From positions 5,623,001 through 5,687,000 of the forward strand of contig CAUEEP010000742.1 of assembly GCA_958450365.1 (NCBI GenBank): a stretch of 64,000 nucleotides of DNA. The letters are read 5' to 3'. Positions 13,084 through 24,538 of the stretch are shown piece by piece. The notes beneath the pieces were generated by a model. That model saw only the letters and a program-made list of their open reading frames with translations, made no database searches and was not told the origin of the DNA. Source of the DNA: Mesorhabditis belari (lineage: Eukaryota; Nematoda; Chromadorea; Rhabditida; Rhabditidae). Numbering within the stretch: position 1 is the first letter of the stretch; the number at the start of each line of letters is the position of its first letter. Made by a program: the position numbers and the translations under genes.

Positions 13084-13663
13084 ATGTTCAAATTTTTTGT
13101 TTTCTTCACCTTATGCTCTTATTCTTTGGCAATCATTTGCAAAACGACAGTCCGTGATGAAGTTCACCTCAATCGGGTTTGCTTTAAGATATCTAAAAGT
13201 GGTTTTACATATTGCCAAATTTGTCTTCAGCAGGACAACGATTAGTTTTCAGATGGAAACGATCGACTGCGGGTCGCGGTGCCATTTTTGCATGACCCAT
13301 AGAGAAAGGTGATATAAACTTTAATGCGGATGATCTATGTACGTATAATACTCTGAAATGTTTGTGTATTCAAAATATGAACTTTTCAGTGCTCCTGGAC
13401 ATCTAGTTAACGAAATGGGATGTGGTTGCGGACCTGATGCTCTGCACAAACACGGCGGATGGGAAGAGGATACGGAATGTTTGGTTGGTTAAAACAGTAT
13501 TTGCTTCCACAAATTAGTATGCACCTTAAACTATTCATTGTCAAACATCATGATTGACAATATGCATGAAACTGTAAATGCATTTTAGGCCGTCGGATCT
13601 CTGACAACGAGAGAAGGCGGCTTCACCATGCTTGACGTATGCTGTACAAAAGAAAGTTGTTAG
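13084..13663 (+). CDS. Small secreted cysteine-rich protein
   Basis: ATG 13084 begins a clear signal peptide (FKFFVFFTLCSYSLA), followed by C-K-T-T. Joining exons through a TTTTCAG acceptor before 13253, then 13309|13390 and 13486|13589, gives Cys-rich segments (DCGSRCHFC, MGCGCGPD) ending LDVCCTKESC and TAG at 13661-13663. The terminal CC-x4-C resembles nematode ET/Ly6-like extracellular modules, but the spacing is too loose to assign one. If the first intron is kept, the frame stops at 13245 after YCQICLQQDND, giving a 54-residue secreted peptide; splicing therefore decides between two different Cys-rich products. It lies alone between sre copy B and the convergent Sec61-gamma gene. The secreted nature is firm; the exact first splice junction is not. 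Confidence 0.65.
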
Positions 13664-13893
13664 CGATGCTTCAAAAGTTCGCCTATTCTTGTCAAACTTG
13701 CCGATATTTCAAAAATTCACATTTCCCTGCTAATATTTTTAAAGCCACTAAGTGATTTTTATTCTTGTGAAACGACACGATTTTATTAAAGATACGGAAA
13801 AAAAATTTCACAAGGGATCACGAAAATCACTATACAGTAACAATAAATAAATACTCGCAAAAGAAAACAATACGTTTGGTGATGACCATCCAA

Positions 13894-14286
<393 letters not shown>

Positions 14287-14298
14287 GACGGTTTCTTT

Positions 14299-14311
14299 CT
14301 AAAAACAAACA
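14299..14311 (-). promoter_or_regulatory. Probable spliced-leader acceptor of emo-1
   Basis: On the minus strand a T-rich GTTTGTTTTTAG ends 12 bases before the emo-1 ATG with no donor nearby upstream, as expected for trans-splicing of a leader. Confidence 0.6.
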
Positions 14312-15172
14312 AATTATACCAAAAATCAAGGTACAAATATACAAAGATACAAAGATTAAAAAGAAATCTAGTCTTAAAAAAATCGATGGGTTGGCTAAAT
14401 TGCCCCAAAACTTAATAGACAAGGTTCAACTAACAGAAATCAACGATTTTAACCTTAGAGTGTTAAAATCTAAGCGTTTAAAGTGAGCATGTAGTTTGTA
14501 AATGAGAAAACTCGTGAGATTGGGACAAAGAAAAGAATGAACGAGTCTATGGGAATAAAGCAAGCGGCGCTTGCGAATGGGAAAAGACTGCGAAATGGAG
14601 AGAGGCGAGAGACAGTATCGTAGCCAAACTGCAAATTGGGGCGCGAAATAGAAACGACAGAAAAAGTGGATCGGCGCAAACTCTTTTGTTTTAAGTGTGT
14701 CCAAAACTTTTTAGTAGTAATTTGGTATAATAGTTGTAGTATTACCAAATTACATGGAATTTGGCACTTCTTTTAATCCAACCCCTAACAGTATGTAATG
14801 TAATGCAAGCTTTGTTTCCGCTCGGCATACTATAGTGAAACTAAATACTGCGAACTTTTCTCTACAACTTTGGGGTAACCAAAATTCTTTTAAGTAAGCT
14901 AAAAGCTTCTACTAACCGCTTCTCAACCACACATGGAAGTCTCAACCTCAAAAGCCGTAAAAGTGGTTGTGTGAGTATGTGAAAGCGAGAAGAAACCAGC
15001 TCTCCCACCAACAAAAGCTAGCCTAAGAGTCAAAAGTGAGACTGAGGCTTAGAAAAATGAAAAGGAAAGGTTTGGAGAACACTGAGATGAAGAAATGATT
15101 TGAATGAAGGGAAAGAGAAAGCGAAGAAGGGGAGGAAGAGTCTTCCCTAACCTCTTTTCTCGACACAAATAC
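14312..15172. other. Divergent intergenic region
   Basis: This is the shared upstream region of emo-1 and the Kunitz gene. The open frames here have no splice or composition support. I see no gene. Confidence 0.5.
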
Positions 15173-17648
15173 ATGCCACTCCGATCCATCGATATTCGCA
15201 TCTCAATTTTCTTCATTTCCATTTTTCTAATCGATTTGACTATCGCGAAATTACCCGATGATTTGGATAAATTCTTGGAAAAACTCTTTGAAACAGAAGA
15301 ATGTGAGTCGGGTGTAACTCCAATCAAACTGAAAGCCTCTGTCTGGTTCGAGTTCTAAACTCATGTTCACTCTGCATACTGTAATAAGACAAGATAACAA
15401 GATCACTTTATAAACGCATCGTACTTTCAGGCGAGGAATGGGTGAGTGATTCAACGTTTGTCTCAGTGTCTACCCGTGATTGCTCTCCTCATCAATGTGA
15501 TTTCCCGTCTGAAATTTGTATGAGACCGGCCGCAAAATATCAGGACAAGAAAGCAAATCAATGTCGAAAGCTGCCAGCAAAAGTTTGTATTGTAAAGTTA
15601 ACTAGTTTACAAAATTCTGAATATTCCACGTAAAATACATTTTCAGTGTGTCACAGCGGCTAATGGAGGTGTCCCAGTGGGTCCTCCACCCACCGATCCT
15701 CCCCCACTTTTCACCTTTCCACCCCCTCTATTCACTTTACCGACTCTATCACCACCGGACAAGAATTCCACCATTTTCAGGCCTTACTTGTAGGTTTTAT
15801 TCATGAATCGCTTTCTCATTTTCCCAATTGCAATATCAACATCTCAACAATGAAAACGTCATTGAGAAAAAGAGATGATGTTTCGTTTTTTTTTTGCAAA
15901 AATGACCTCAAGCGCGTTTATTTGATGTGACTCACAGAAAATTTGAGAAACAATGAGAAACTTTTCAGCTTTTCGCATTTCTCTTTTCACTAAAATGGGT
16001 TTCAAGTGAGAGTGGCAGTCTCTAGAGATTTGATGCAAAAATTTTCAAAAACATGCGTAAGAAAAGTTAAACTATAGATTATAAATAAATTGAAATTATA
16101 ATTTTTAAAAACACTTACCATCAGATAAGCATTTTTAGTCCCCACAGCCAGCCCGCTTATTCCTCAAACATCAAAGGGGACACCGGCACCGGTGAATGTT
16201 CGACCGAGGGATATTTGTGAGATGGGACCACCGACAGGAAGATTTTGTGGTTTTGCACAAAAGTGAGACAAATAAATTGTTGTAATCCAATTAAGATTAT
16301 TGTAGATTTGTTTACAACAAAGAGACTTTCGAATGTGACGAATTTTGGTTTCCGGGCTGCAAAACGGAGGAGACAAATGCTAATCTTTTCGACTCGAGAA
16401 AGGATTGCGAAAGAGTAGCTGATCTTTGTGTTCGTGAGTTTTAACCAATAAACCTTTTTGCAACAATTGGAGTTTTGGTGGTGGTACTTGCAATAATCCG
16501 CACCTTTTTAGAAATCGAAGAGATGAAAGCGGCCAGATTGACAACACCGAGGCCACATCCAAGAAAGATCGTTCAGCCAAGAGGACCCGATGGAATCGAT
16601 GGATTTCCGAAGCCTCGAAATCTGAATGGAAAGAGAAAAGGACCCGATGGATTGTTAGGTCCATGGCCAAATCAGAGGCCGGGAGCGAGCACAGAACAAG
16701 GAGGAATATTGGGTCCATGGCCTAATCGAGGGCCACCTCAAGGTCCAGATCCGGGTCCATGGCCAAATCAGAGACCAAATCAAAGAAAAATTCCACCGAA
16801 TTTCCCGGAACCTGAAGGAGGATTCGGACCTGATATAGGGCCAGAGCCTGGACTTAGACCCGGTGGCCCTGGAAGATTTATGGGGCCGGGGCCTGGGCCA
16901 AATCCCGGACAGGGACCTGAGAATCAAGGCGGTGATTTGATGGGCTTGGTGAAACAAGGCCTAATTGCAGCCCAAGAATTGAAACAAGGCGGAAATGCAG
17001 CTTTGCCTAAAGTGGCTGCTCAACAAGCACAGACGTGGTTATCCCAATTTGGATTTCCGGGAATACCCGACTTCTTCGGTGGTGGAGAAGGAGGACCACC
17101 CCAAGGACCGGCAAGGAGACGATTTTGGAACTTCTAGCGGATTGATTGCCCCAAAATCTTTTGTTAAATTTGCTTGATTTATCTACACTTCATCCACTTC
17201 TTCACTGCATGCCGATAAACGGGACTATTCATACTTTGTATGTTTGATTGGTCAGTTTTAATTTGAAATCAAAAAATTTCAGAAATGAAAGAGAGTTTTG
17301 ATGTGTCAAACTGTTTCCTGGCAAAAGATATTGGGAATCGGAAATGTTTAGAACCAAAATGGTACGTTTATAGAGAAAGAGAGAGAAAGTTTTCTAAATA
17401 AAGCCTCAATTGTGTACATTTTGATAGAATCTCTCGAAAAGTTCCTTGTGCTCATCAACAAACACTTATTGATTTCTTCTTTCCTTTTCAGGTCTCATCG
17501 TTTCCATTTCTCTTCCACTTCACAACAATGTCATCCATTTTGGTTCCAGGGTTGTGAGGGGAATCAAAACAATTTCCTTTCAATTGAATCATGCCAAAAG
17601 TCTTGTCTTTCCACTTCTTCTTTTCCTTTTCATTCACTCGAAAAATAA
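15173..17648 (+). CDS. Secreted Kunitz-domain protein with Gly/Pro-rich segment
   Basis: ATG 15173 starts a signal peptide (ISIFFISIFLIDLTIA). Downstream come a Cys segment (RDCSPHQCDFPSEIC), a Pro-rich linker (PPPTDPPPLFTFPPP) and a first Kunitz domain (DICEMGPPTGRFCGF ... ECDEFWFPGC ... CERVADLC). Then there are two possible continuations. An exon from about 16510 encodes a Gly/Pro/Asn-rich tail with repeated LGPWPNQ/RGP motifs and stops at TAG 17135-17137. Alternatively, two exons from 17283 and 17492 encode a second Kunitz domain (NCFLAKDIGNRKC ... QCHPFWFQGCEGNQNNF ... CQKSC), stop at 17646-17648. Both continuations accept the same splice phase from the first Kunitz exon. The likely role is an extracellular serine-protease inhibitor or matrix component. 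Five to six introns have standard CAG/TAG borders. Confidence 0.85.
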
Positions 17649-17854
17649 AAAGTTAAATATTGTTTATTCTCTCTTGCTTTCCAAATCATTTATTTATTCA
17701 AAACATATCGTTTTACCGGAACAAAGTACAGTTTTTCCTACACGATTTTCAGATCTCTTTTTGATTTACAAGAAAAATTTAAAATTAAAATTAAAAATAA
17801 AAAATTGAAACTAAAATTGACATGCAAAGTTGGAAGCTTTATTTTTATTTTCCC

Positions 17855-20397
17855 TCATTGTTTGGCCATCGATTCCTTTCGTGAAGTCGACTTTTTTGGT
17901 TTTGTCTGAAATTTTTTTGAATTCTTAAAGTTGTATAATGGTAAATTGGTAAAATTTTCAATTCAATTGCAATATGTAAAAACACACCAGCATAACGCAT
18001 TGCTCTTTTCGGATAATCGTCAATTGAGCGATCTGTGGACACGAAGAAGAGCGGAGTTGACGAAACTGTAAAGACAGCATTTTAGATAACAGATCGATAT
18101 TCAAGTGCTTATTTTTAAATTGTTTTGAAATCTATAGTTTAAAATCTATAGTATAACAAACTAGGCACTCTTTTTTTATTGTAAACCCTTCTCACATGTT
18201 CCAAATAGCTGTCCTTGATCTCGTAGATGACAAAGCTAATCAATTTGCTCCATGTCGGATAGGTGAGCTGAAATAGTTATCCTTTTGAGATTCAACTAAT
18301 CCTATAGCAACAGTTGCTTACATCACATTCCGGACACAACAACGAGAGCATCGCATTCTTGAAGATCAGCCATTTCTCGGCGGTGAATGACATCGATCGG
18401 ACATTTGTGTGCTGACGTCCGATTATTCTGAACAATGTTTGAATATTTACATGGTCATTCTTTTCTACAAAGTGATTTTTGTTTGGTCATTTTTGCAAAA
18501 GAACTCCTTGAACGTCTCTTTTCTAGTGGAAATCCTATCTTTTTATTTTTCTTTGGACGAAGTGTCACTCTTCTCTTTGTTTCTAAGAAATCCTTTGACA
18601 AGATGAAGTCTTAGATCAAAGTTTTCAGCTTTAACAGTAAATAACTTTATTTTCAAACTACACAATATATTCATGACAACTTTTAGTGAATAAATCACTC
18701 CAGCCTCTCACCTCAACATATGCACAATTTGCTCGCCATTTTGAGCGCCCTTTGAAAGCATATCCATTAGATAGTTCATGAATCTGAAAAGTAAAGTTTA
18801 AATTAAATTATTTCTAATTACAGTAGTAAGCACTTTCATACCTCTGAAATTTGCCAACGTGAGTCCGGAATTTTTGCTCGTTTCTCAGCGACTCTTCAGT
18901 GGGCGAAACCAAACTAAAGTGAACCGCGAATTCGAAGTCTTCATCCTGAAAATGAGTACTTTTTCATGTTGTCTTGGGCTTGCATTTGACTTCCTTATAG
19001 TTAGACCAAAAGCCCTCCCTAAATTCATAGCTTGAGCGCTAGAGATAAACTTTCGTTCCGAATCAAAGAAACAGCAAACTCAAAACACATCAAATTTTCT
19101 ACTTGAGAATCTCCCCGTGTTTTGCTTTCTTTCTCCTCTTTCACTCATCCAGCAACCCAACGATCACATGACCGGCTCTATGCTAGAAGTCGTTCTCTGG
19201 GCAAAAAAACTTCCAAAAAAATGCCGGCAAGTCGTTGTCGATGAGTGGACAAGACAAAAGCCAGGAGAAGATGCACAAGTGAGTGTGTTGTTTGGTGAAA
19301 AAGAGGGGAAACATTGTGAGTCCCCGGGGAGAAATGGATATAAAGAGAAGTTGGATAGGGGAAAGGATAGGCCGTTCCTTTCCCTTTTCACCAAAGTAGC
19401 CCATTCTCCATTTTGGCCTCCACCGCCAAACAACACACTTTTCTCCTCGGAAAAACCCCTCAAAACTTCTCCTTTTCCGAAAAAACCCCAGCTCGTGCTA
19501 GCCATTGATTGATGGATAACCGTGGTGGGGCGAAAAATTAGCATAACCCATTTTTTGGCCTTTGCGTGAAAAATTTTGAGTAAGAAAAGGATAAGAATAC
19601 CAGCGGAAAACGCTCACTAAGGTCCATGTTTTCCACGCAATCTAAGCCCCGCCCCTTTTTGCCAATGGCTGCGCACCGACGGACAGACGGACAGACGTCT
19701 CTGCTGCTTTATATATAGTAGATATCCATATCCCACTCACCATGAACAATTGCATAAACATCTTTTCGAAAAGAGCGTATTTATCAGGGATTCGCGAGTA
19801 ATCCTCACAGATTCGATCGATCTCGTCATTGTCTGCGAGAAGGGCTCGACCAGAGAAACTGAATTTGGAAAATAAAAAGATGAAATTGTGATCTTTTTAA
19901 AAAAATTTCTGTTAAGATTAACTATGAACCTGCTCAATATGAAGACATGATCGGTGATTGAAGCTTTCGAGCATCGCTTCAACAATTGGGCAAACTTCTG
20001 TGGATGATGAGATCTTTGCGGTGAACTGTAGCGACATCTGAAAACCAGGGTTCATTTAGTGATATGCGTGCAAAGCGGTGAACTCACGACTAAACTTTTA
20101 AATGTTTCTGAATGAGCATAGTAAAACCTGCAAGTTTTTGCAAGTGAGTCGGTTGAATACTCAAAAATTCATGGGCAGCCCCTTCTTTTGTGAGGCTTGA
20201 CCACACTGCATAACTATGTGACATGAATCGGTGATAAGAAAGAGATTGCAAGTGATCAGAAAACATGGGAAAGTTCCCAGATCGTATAGTTGAATCGTTT
20301 GTTTTGTTTCGAGGATCAGTTGAACTTACACAGCTTTCACCGCTGATCGAATTGTTCTCTCAACGATGGCTCGCGATGAGGTGGCCTCGGTTTCCAT
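17855..20397 (-). CDS. Globin-family protein
   Basis: Eight exons join in frame from ATG 20395-20397 to TGA 17855-17857, about 258 residues. After a basic N-terminal extension comes a globin fold: an A-C region (EIDRICEDYSRIPDKYALFE), an E helix with candidate distal His127 (KFRTHVGKFQRFMNYL), an F helix with candidate proximal His163 (MLRIIGRQHTNVRSMSF), G helix (AEKWLIFKNAMLSLLC) and H helix (YPTWSKLISFVIYEIKDSY). A Lys/Ser-rich tail follows. Both haem-side histidines are present, so haem binding is plausible. Nematodes carry many divergent neuronal globins, and this resembles those more than oxygen carriers; its exact role is unknown. Exon 1 splices directly to the exon at 20037; a tempting 40-nt exon at 20091-20130 breaks the frame. 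The fourth intron (18947-19740) is unusually long and contains repeat-like sequence. Confidence 0.85.
18960..19735. repeat. Repeat-like insert in a globin intron
   Basis: This intron is about ten times longer than its neighbours. It ends with a GACGGACAGACGGACAGACG run and CTTTATATATAGTAG, a style common in dispersed nematode repeats. The open frames at 19117-19544 overlap on both strands and are not convincing genes. No second copy is present in this window to prove it. Confidence 0.4.
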
Positions 20398-22331
20398 TCT
20401 GGGTTGCTGAAAACATATTTTGAGAAAAGCTAAGAACATTCAAGTTTACAAAATATTGAATGAGAACTGAGTGAGAACTGAGAACATTCTGCTCTTCTTT
20501 GAACTATCTTTTGATATCCAAAATCACATGTGATTTCTTCTGAAACAAACAAAGCACTTCAAAAATGTATGTACAGCAAAAACAGCTTTTCTAGACGATT
20601 TTCTTGTCACTGTGTTATTCGAAATTCCACTCTTCTGCCTCCGGCTTATTTCGCGGATGGAGAGGCAATTTTGTGGGTGGAAGAAGATGGGGGATGACGG
20701 GTTTCGTGGAGGAGGGAAGGGGATCAAGGAACGGGTGTCTCGTGGTGATCCCTCTTGTTTTTTTGGGATCTCCGTTTCTTCTCGAGGTTATATCTTTGTA
20801 AGATCTTTGACATAACTTAGGTACATGAACAAACCCCCAATTGTGCTGAGTTTTGTTTTGTAGTTCAGATGTTCTATATAGGTTTAGTTGTGCTTTTAGT
20901 TGTGTTAGCTATCGAACTGTCTTCTGCAACTTGGACCTTTCTCTTTTGCATATCGCATTCAAATTGAATTCCACAAGACAAACGATCCAATATCGGAGCG
21001 TGATGTGGAAAAAAAGCACGTGGTTTTTAATGCACAAATTGGAAAAATGGAGCTGTTCTGTTTTTTCAAAATCTAGCAGACTTTGAAAAGTCCATTAGTT
21101 CCCGAATTTCAAAGGATTTGGAGTCAGAAGCTAAGATGGGAAATGGCTTTAAAAAGGAATTACTGAGGAGGAGAAAAGGTTGAAGCAAAAGAAAGATCAA
21201 GAGAAGAACTCATTCTTGTCTCAATGATCCAAATCCAAAAGTCTCATTGGTTTGAAATCCACATCATCCATCAAGTAAAGGTTGAAGTTAATGGGTTCGG
21301 CTCCAAGATTAAAAGCAAAACTGACCTTTGTTTCTGTTGTTACTTCGGAAAAACTGACAAGACTTGAGAGACAGATCGAATTTGAAATCTGATTGTGAGA
21401 GTCAATGGAAAGGTTGGAAGTTACAAAGCTTAAGCCGTTCAACAAACTAACTTCAAATAGCAAAGTAGCCGAAAAAGTGAAGACAAAGTAGCCGATGCTC
21501 ATTCATTTCTTTTAGTTTCCCGCAAAAACCATCTCGTCGAGTTTTTTGTGGGACCCGCCCCCTCGTTCCCTTCTCCTTCCTATCCTTTCTCCATTCCTTA
21601 TCCTTCTCCCCTTCATCGAAAAGTCAAGGGCCCACCAATTTTCCCTTCTTCGATGCCCCTTCCCTTCCCCCTTCCATTCTCTACACGAAAACATGATACA
21701 TGACTCTTTTTTGGGTTTGGTTCTTCAAAAAGAATCAAAGAGAATAACAAATCTCAGACCTCTTCCGAGAGATCTCTTCCAGAAGAAACAATCCCATCCA
21801 GGGAGCACAAGCGGTCGAGAAAATATGGAGGAAGTGGTTTTGGAGAAAGGGAAGGGCGAGCATTAGAAGAAAGACTTGAACCTGGTAATCACATCTTTCG
21901 GATTTCCTTTACTTGTGGCTCTTGTATGAATGTAAATTTGCAAATTTTGTTCAATGTCAATTGATTTTTTTATCAAACATGAATAACAAAAGTAAAACTT
22001 GAAAACCAGAGTTGGTAAAGGGAAATACATATTAGCAGCCCAAAAAATTATGCTGTAAGTAATCTTTTCAGAAGAGAGAAATCCCAGAAATGTAACAAAA
22101 TGAAAGCAGGGCACCCATTATTTGAAAGAAAATACTCTCAAGGAAACAATTATGCTTACATTTCAGCAGAGAGTAAGCTCAACAATAAAATTTTAGTTTA
22201 TATTCAAAAATTGTGCAAAATAGGACCTAGACTTTGGGATACATTAATATCACAGGCACAGGGATAAACATTTCCACTTTTCACGAACCTTGTAAGGGGG
22301 AATCTCCTAATTGTATGGAAATTTCAATACA
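20398..22331. other. Intergenic region
   Basis: Globin promoter side plus the 3' flank of the MCFD2-like gene. Apart from the doubtful frame at 21221-21502 (listed separately) only low-complexity stretches are seen, for example pyrimidine-rich 21550-21680. Confidence 0.5.
21221..21502 (-). CDS. Possible small intronless secreted protein
   Basis: An uninterrupted 93-codon frame from a true ATG. It has a hydrophobic, signal-like start (IGYFVFTFSATLLFEVSLL), two N-x-S/T-type sites and an acidic end (LMDDVDFKPMRLLDLDH). No family is recognised and no spliced-leader site or TATA element is obvious. It could be a chance frame; it is kept because its composition differs from the low-complexity frames nearby. 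Confidence 0.25.
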   Translation of the reverse strand: MSIGYFVFTFSATLLFEVSLLNGLSFVTSNLSIDSHNQISNSICLSSLVSFSEVTTETKVSFAFNLGAEPINFNLYLMDDVDFKPMRLLDLDH

Positions 22332-23556
22332 CTAGTGTTGTTGCTGCTGTTGTTGATGGCCTTGTTGTGGTGGTTGTTGACCTTGTTGTGGTGGTTGTTG
22401 GCCTTGAGCACCATGTTGGGCGGCCATTTGTGCTTGATGAGCCCTATAGGTGGAATACGATTAGAACAAACCCACACCTCTTGATCAATAACTCTTTTAC
22501 GTACTACAAATATTCAGATAGTATGGTAATACCCAATGACATTGGATTTGTTCAGGTATAAGCTCACGGGACCCACTATTAAACTAAACAACATCAATAT
22601 CATTACACTAACATAACGACGATAATTTACCCCTTTCAAATGTCTCCGTGTGCCCTTAACTGATAAATGAACATATTTTGTTTATTTGATATTTTTTTCT
22701 AAACTCACCTAGCTGCATCCTCTCGCATCTTTTGTGCCTTCAAGAACTCTCCATAGTCGATTTGTCCATCACCATTGAAATCGTCCTCTCGAAGAATTGA
22801 GTCAATCATTGACTCTAACTCTACCTGGAAAATTAATTTGCCATAGAGAATTCATAAATAATGAAAAATATTTTGGTAAGGTAACTGATTTGAGAAGATA
22901 AACAATAGTATCAAAATTTACTTCAGTTGGAAGTGGAGGAGGAGCACCGCTGCTTTGATGTTGAGGACCGGGGTTTTCTGAAAAGTGCTTTGCTCTTTCA
23001 ATTTTAAATTTATTCGGTTCTTTTATGAACTATTCGTTCTTTGAATATTCTCACCATTGTGGAAATGGGTGATCGCTTTGATAAGTTCAACGCCATCAAG
23101 CTTTCCATTTTTGTCCAAATCGTGCATGTTGAAGTAGTGGAATTGAAGTTGCTCGGGGGTCATGTGAGCTGTAGGATCGACCTTTCCATCCAAGTGTTCT
23201 TTGATGTGCCTGATAATGAGGTTTTATTGGAATACTGTATCATTTCATAGCTTACCTAATTTTAATTTTTAGAATATGTATCATACCATTTAAAGTATAG
23301 GCTTTTTTTGTAACTTACTCGGCATCATGCGCACTTTTCCCTCCGAATTCTTGGGTGTGTTGGGCAGGTGGAGGCTGGGCATGCATTCCGGCTTGCTAAA
23401 TTGACTGGTAATTCTCTAAATAAAAACCTTTTAAAGCTTAAAACATGATTTGTATTACTTGTTAGCTAATTATACCTGCTGGTGTTGTTGTTGTTGTTGG
23501 TGTTGTGCCCAAATCGAAGAAAAGAAGAGCGAAGCGAGCAATATCCGCAGCTTCAT
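22332..23556 (-). CDS. MCFD2-like EF-hand secretory cargo-receptor subunit
   Basis: A luminal calcium-binding protein of the ER-Golgi intermediate compartment. By family, MCFD2 binds the lectin LMAN1/ERGIC-53 to load glycoprotein cargo into COPII vesicles. ATG 23554-23556 begins a signal peptide (KLRILLASLFFSSIWA) followed by a Gln/His run. Next come HIKEHLDGKVDP, the linker MTPEQLQFHYF and EF-hand 1 (DLDKNGKLDGVE). After a short Pro-rich linker comes EF-hand 2 (DFNGDGQIDYGEF). The C-terminus is an added low-complexity tail (QQPPQQGQQPPQQGHQQ), not part of the vertebrate protein. Five short introns. It lies only 81 nt downstream of the aldo-keto reductase stop and has its own TTTTCAG acceptor 5 bases before the ATG, the arrangement of a downstream operon gene. 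Confidence 0.88.
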
Positions 23557-23561
23557 TCTAC

Positions 23562-23572
23562 CTGAAAATAAA
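23562..23572 (-). promoter_or_regulatory. Spliced-leader acceptor of the MCFD2-like gene
   Basis: TTTATTTTCAG immediately before GTAGAATG on the minus strand, within the 81-nt gap after the upstream stop codon; typical of intercistronic trans-splicing. Confidence 0.65.
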
Positions 23573-23637
23573 TACAATAAATACTGCACAGGATAAAAAT
23601 AAAACATAAAGTACAAAATGACCAAGTAAAAATAAAT

Positions 23638-24501
23638 TTAAACAACACTATTTGGTTCCCAACAATACTTTGATTTAGCATCGTTTGAAAGAAGTGATTG
23701 AACATCAGCTGGATCCATTTGAATTTGCAGTGCCTTGAAATTCTCCTCAATGTGATCTTTCTTTGTGCTTCGAGGCAATACACTAATTTCTTGATTAATT
23801 GCCCAAGCCAGCAGCAAAACTGGAACGGAAATCTTGTATTTCTCAGCCAAAGTGACGACTTTCGGATCATTCATTAACTTTTTCCGACCATCTGGTGATC
23901 CGAGAGTGCTGTAAGATTGAAAGTGAATTCCTTTGTCTTTGCAGTAATTCACAAGATCATTCGTTTGATAGTGTACATGATATTCACATTGATCGACCGC
24001 TGGAAGAACTTTCGTGTGACTCAAGAGCTCTTCTAAATGTCTTTCAAGGTAATTTGAAACACCGATCGCTCTCAATTTTCCCTGTTCGTGAAGCTTCTCC
24101 ATTGTTTCCCAGCTTTGTCTTCGAAGAGCCGCGTTTTTGGGACTTTCTGAACGATTTGATGAACCGGGCCAGTGAATAATGAACAAATCGATGTAGTCAC
24201 TTTGTAGATTCTCCAGTGATTTTTGTATCGAGTCCTCTGCGACAGAACCCTGATTTCCTGGGGCCAACTTTGAAGTGATAAAGATGTTCTCTCGAGAAAG
24301 ATTGTATTTGGGTAGGAGTTCTTTCAGCGCTTTCCCAATCGCAGCTTCGTTTCCGTAGATTTGTGCAGTGTCGATGAAGCGGTAGCCGGCAGAAAGAGCA
24401 GCATCGAGAGATCCGGGAATGTCGGAAGATCGAACTTGCCATGTTCCCAGGCCAAGCAGTGGCATATTCACGCGAACGTAGTCTCGTCCTTTCGTATTCA
24501 T
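23638..24501 (-). CDS. Aldo-keto reductase (NADPH-dependent)
   Basis: An uninterrupted, intronless 287-codon frame, the usual length for a single (alpha/beta)8 AKR barrel. It reduces aldehydes/ketones with NADPH in the cytosol. The catalytic tetrad is all visible: Asp44 and Tyr49 (FIDTAQIYGN), Lys78 (FITSKLAPG) and His110 (FIIHWPG). NADPH-site features follow: GVSNYLERHLEELL, QCEYHVHYQ, and the C-terminal LPRSTKKDHIEENF. I start at ATG 24499-24501. The frame is open 33 bases further to a GTG but has no ATG there, and a TTTCTTTAG acceptor lies at about 24538. It is probably the first gene of an operon with the MCFD2-like gene. The lack of introns contrasts with every other long gene here. The substrate cannot be inferred. 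Confidence 0.93.
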   Translation of the reverse strand: MNTKGRDYVRVNMPLLGLGTWQVRSSDIPGSLDAALSAGYRFIDTAQIYGNEAAIGKALKELLPKYNLSRENIFITSKLAPGNQGSVAEDSIQKSLENLQSDYIDLFIIHWPGSSNRSESPKNAALRRQSWETMEKLHEQGKLRAIGVSNYLERHLEELLSHTKVLPAVDQCEYHVHYQTNDLVNYCKDKGIHFQSYSTLGSPDGRKKLMNDPKVVTLAEKYKISVPVLLLAWAINQEISVLPRSTKKDHIEENFKALQIQMDPADVQSLLSNDAKSKYCWEPNSVV

Positions 24502-24538
24502 CGTTGCACAATGGATCGCTCCCAGGAAACGCACAATC

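Noticed and set aside
16475..16507. ATG-less extension of the Gly/Pro-rich 220-codon frame as a separate gene
   Set aside because: The segment before about 16510 is intron; the exon continues the Kunitz gene in phase.
20091..20130. 40-nt exon (FYYAHSETFKSLV) in the globin gene
   Set aside because: Including it makes the next exons out of frame; exon 1 joins the following exon directly in phase.
24502..24534. N-terminal extension of the aldo-keto reductase to 298 residues
   Set aside because: It begins at a GTG with no ATG; a spliced-leader-type acceptor lies at about 24538, so the first ATG at 24499-24501 is preferred.
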